64,000 nucleotides of DNA, taken from positions 38,683 through 102,682 of the forward strand of contig JAFUIO010000021.1 of NCBI GenBank assembly GCA_017468425.1, read 5' to 3'. Both the position numbers and the translations under genes were made by a program. The notes under the pieces were generated by a model. That model worked only from the letters and a program-made list of their open reading frames with translations, did not search any database and had not been told where the DNA came from. Below, piece by piece: positions 63,850 to 64,000 of the stretch. This DNA is from Clostridia bacterium. GTDB taxonomy: Bacteria > Bacillota > Clostridia > Oscillospirales > Acutalibacteraceae. Numbering within the stretch: the stretch's first letter is position 1; every line of letters begins with the position of its first letter.

Positions 63850-64000
63850 TAATGAGATGTAAATTATAGGCAACCTCTAAAAACCTCTGATTTTGAAGTA
63901 GTTTTCAGAAAATTTAGGGAAACCTCAAAAGTATGCCTCTGAACACCCCTCATGAAGAGGAAATATATATATTGCACTCCAAAAATGGGTGCAATTATCC
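63850..64000. other. Non-coding stretch with short repeats after spoVAC
   Basis: About 150 bases with no credible start codon and ribosome binding site. It has CCTCT repeats (ACCTCTAAAAACCTCT near 63875), CCTCT/AGAGG pairs and a hairpin ATTGCAC/GTGCAAT near 63974-63995. The composition suggests either a terminator region or the edge of a repeat element; the window ends here. Confidence 0.35.

Overview
The window looks like chromosome of an anaerobic, spore-forming, low-GC Clostridia (probably an Oscillospiraceae-type gut commensal). The evidence is the HrcA/CIRCE and CtsR/McsA/McsB/ClpC heat-shock circuits of Firmicutes, AGGAGG-type ribosome binding sites before almost every gene, SpoVAC at the right end, a multi-subunit NuoE/NuoF/GltD-like flavoprotein complex typical of strict anaerobes, and a two-gene SufCB-type Fe-S machinery. 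Coding density is very high: no gene-free stretch exceeds 300 bases. I found no tRNA, rRNA, CRISPR array or intact insertion sequence. One possible repeat-rich patch lies after spoVAC.

Layout. 1-10.3 kb (+): the 3' end of rmuC, a 1178-aa exported protein with two metallophosphoesterase modules, prfB, a cyclase-family hydrolase, a priming sugar-phosphate transferase, three tandem endonuclease/exonuclease/phosphatase (EEP) paralogues, thyA and folA, closed by a bidirectional terminator. 10.3-19.6 kb (-): the chaperone genes hrcA-grpE-dnaK-dnaJ with a perfect CIRCE operator, and immediately upstream ctsR-mcsA-mcsB-clpC. 19.6-25.5 kb (+): a region of CtsR-type heptads, a beta-CASP metallo-beta-lactamase RNase-like gene, an OmpR-type two-component system and an HtrA protease. 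25.6-32.0 kb (+): three large exported proteins (heparinase II/III-like, an unrecognised Ig-containing protein, a metallophosphoesterase).

32.1-45.9 kb (-): a dense housekeeping region, infC-rpmI-rplT (infC with an ATT start behind an attenuator-like hairpin), then a TrmH methyltransferase, dprA, topA, trmFO, plsX, rnc, an Elp3-like radical SAM gene, smc and a MinD-like ATPase. 46-49.7 kb: a 12-helix membrane protein (+) and two paralogous exported Ig-like proteins (-). 49.8-54.1 kb (+): a three-gene operon best explained as a Stn-type electron-bifurcating transhydrogenase. 54.1-58.2 kb (-): PHP phosphoesterase, unknown protein, cytidine deaminase, pyrimidine-nucleoside phosphorylase, EcsC-like protein. 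58.2-63.3 kb (-): peptide-binding protein, sufC, sufB-like, Lrp regulator, aminotransferase. 63.4 kb (+): spoVAC.

The most interesting items are the transhydrogenase operon, the minimal SufCB pair inside an amino-acid/peptide operon, the exported proteins that share an unusual hydrophobic amphipathic C-terminal tail, the secreted 25.6-32 kb locus, and the CtsR-site region shared with the beta-CASP gene. All functional statements come from reading motifs by eye; no database search was run.
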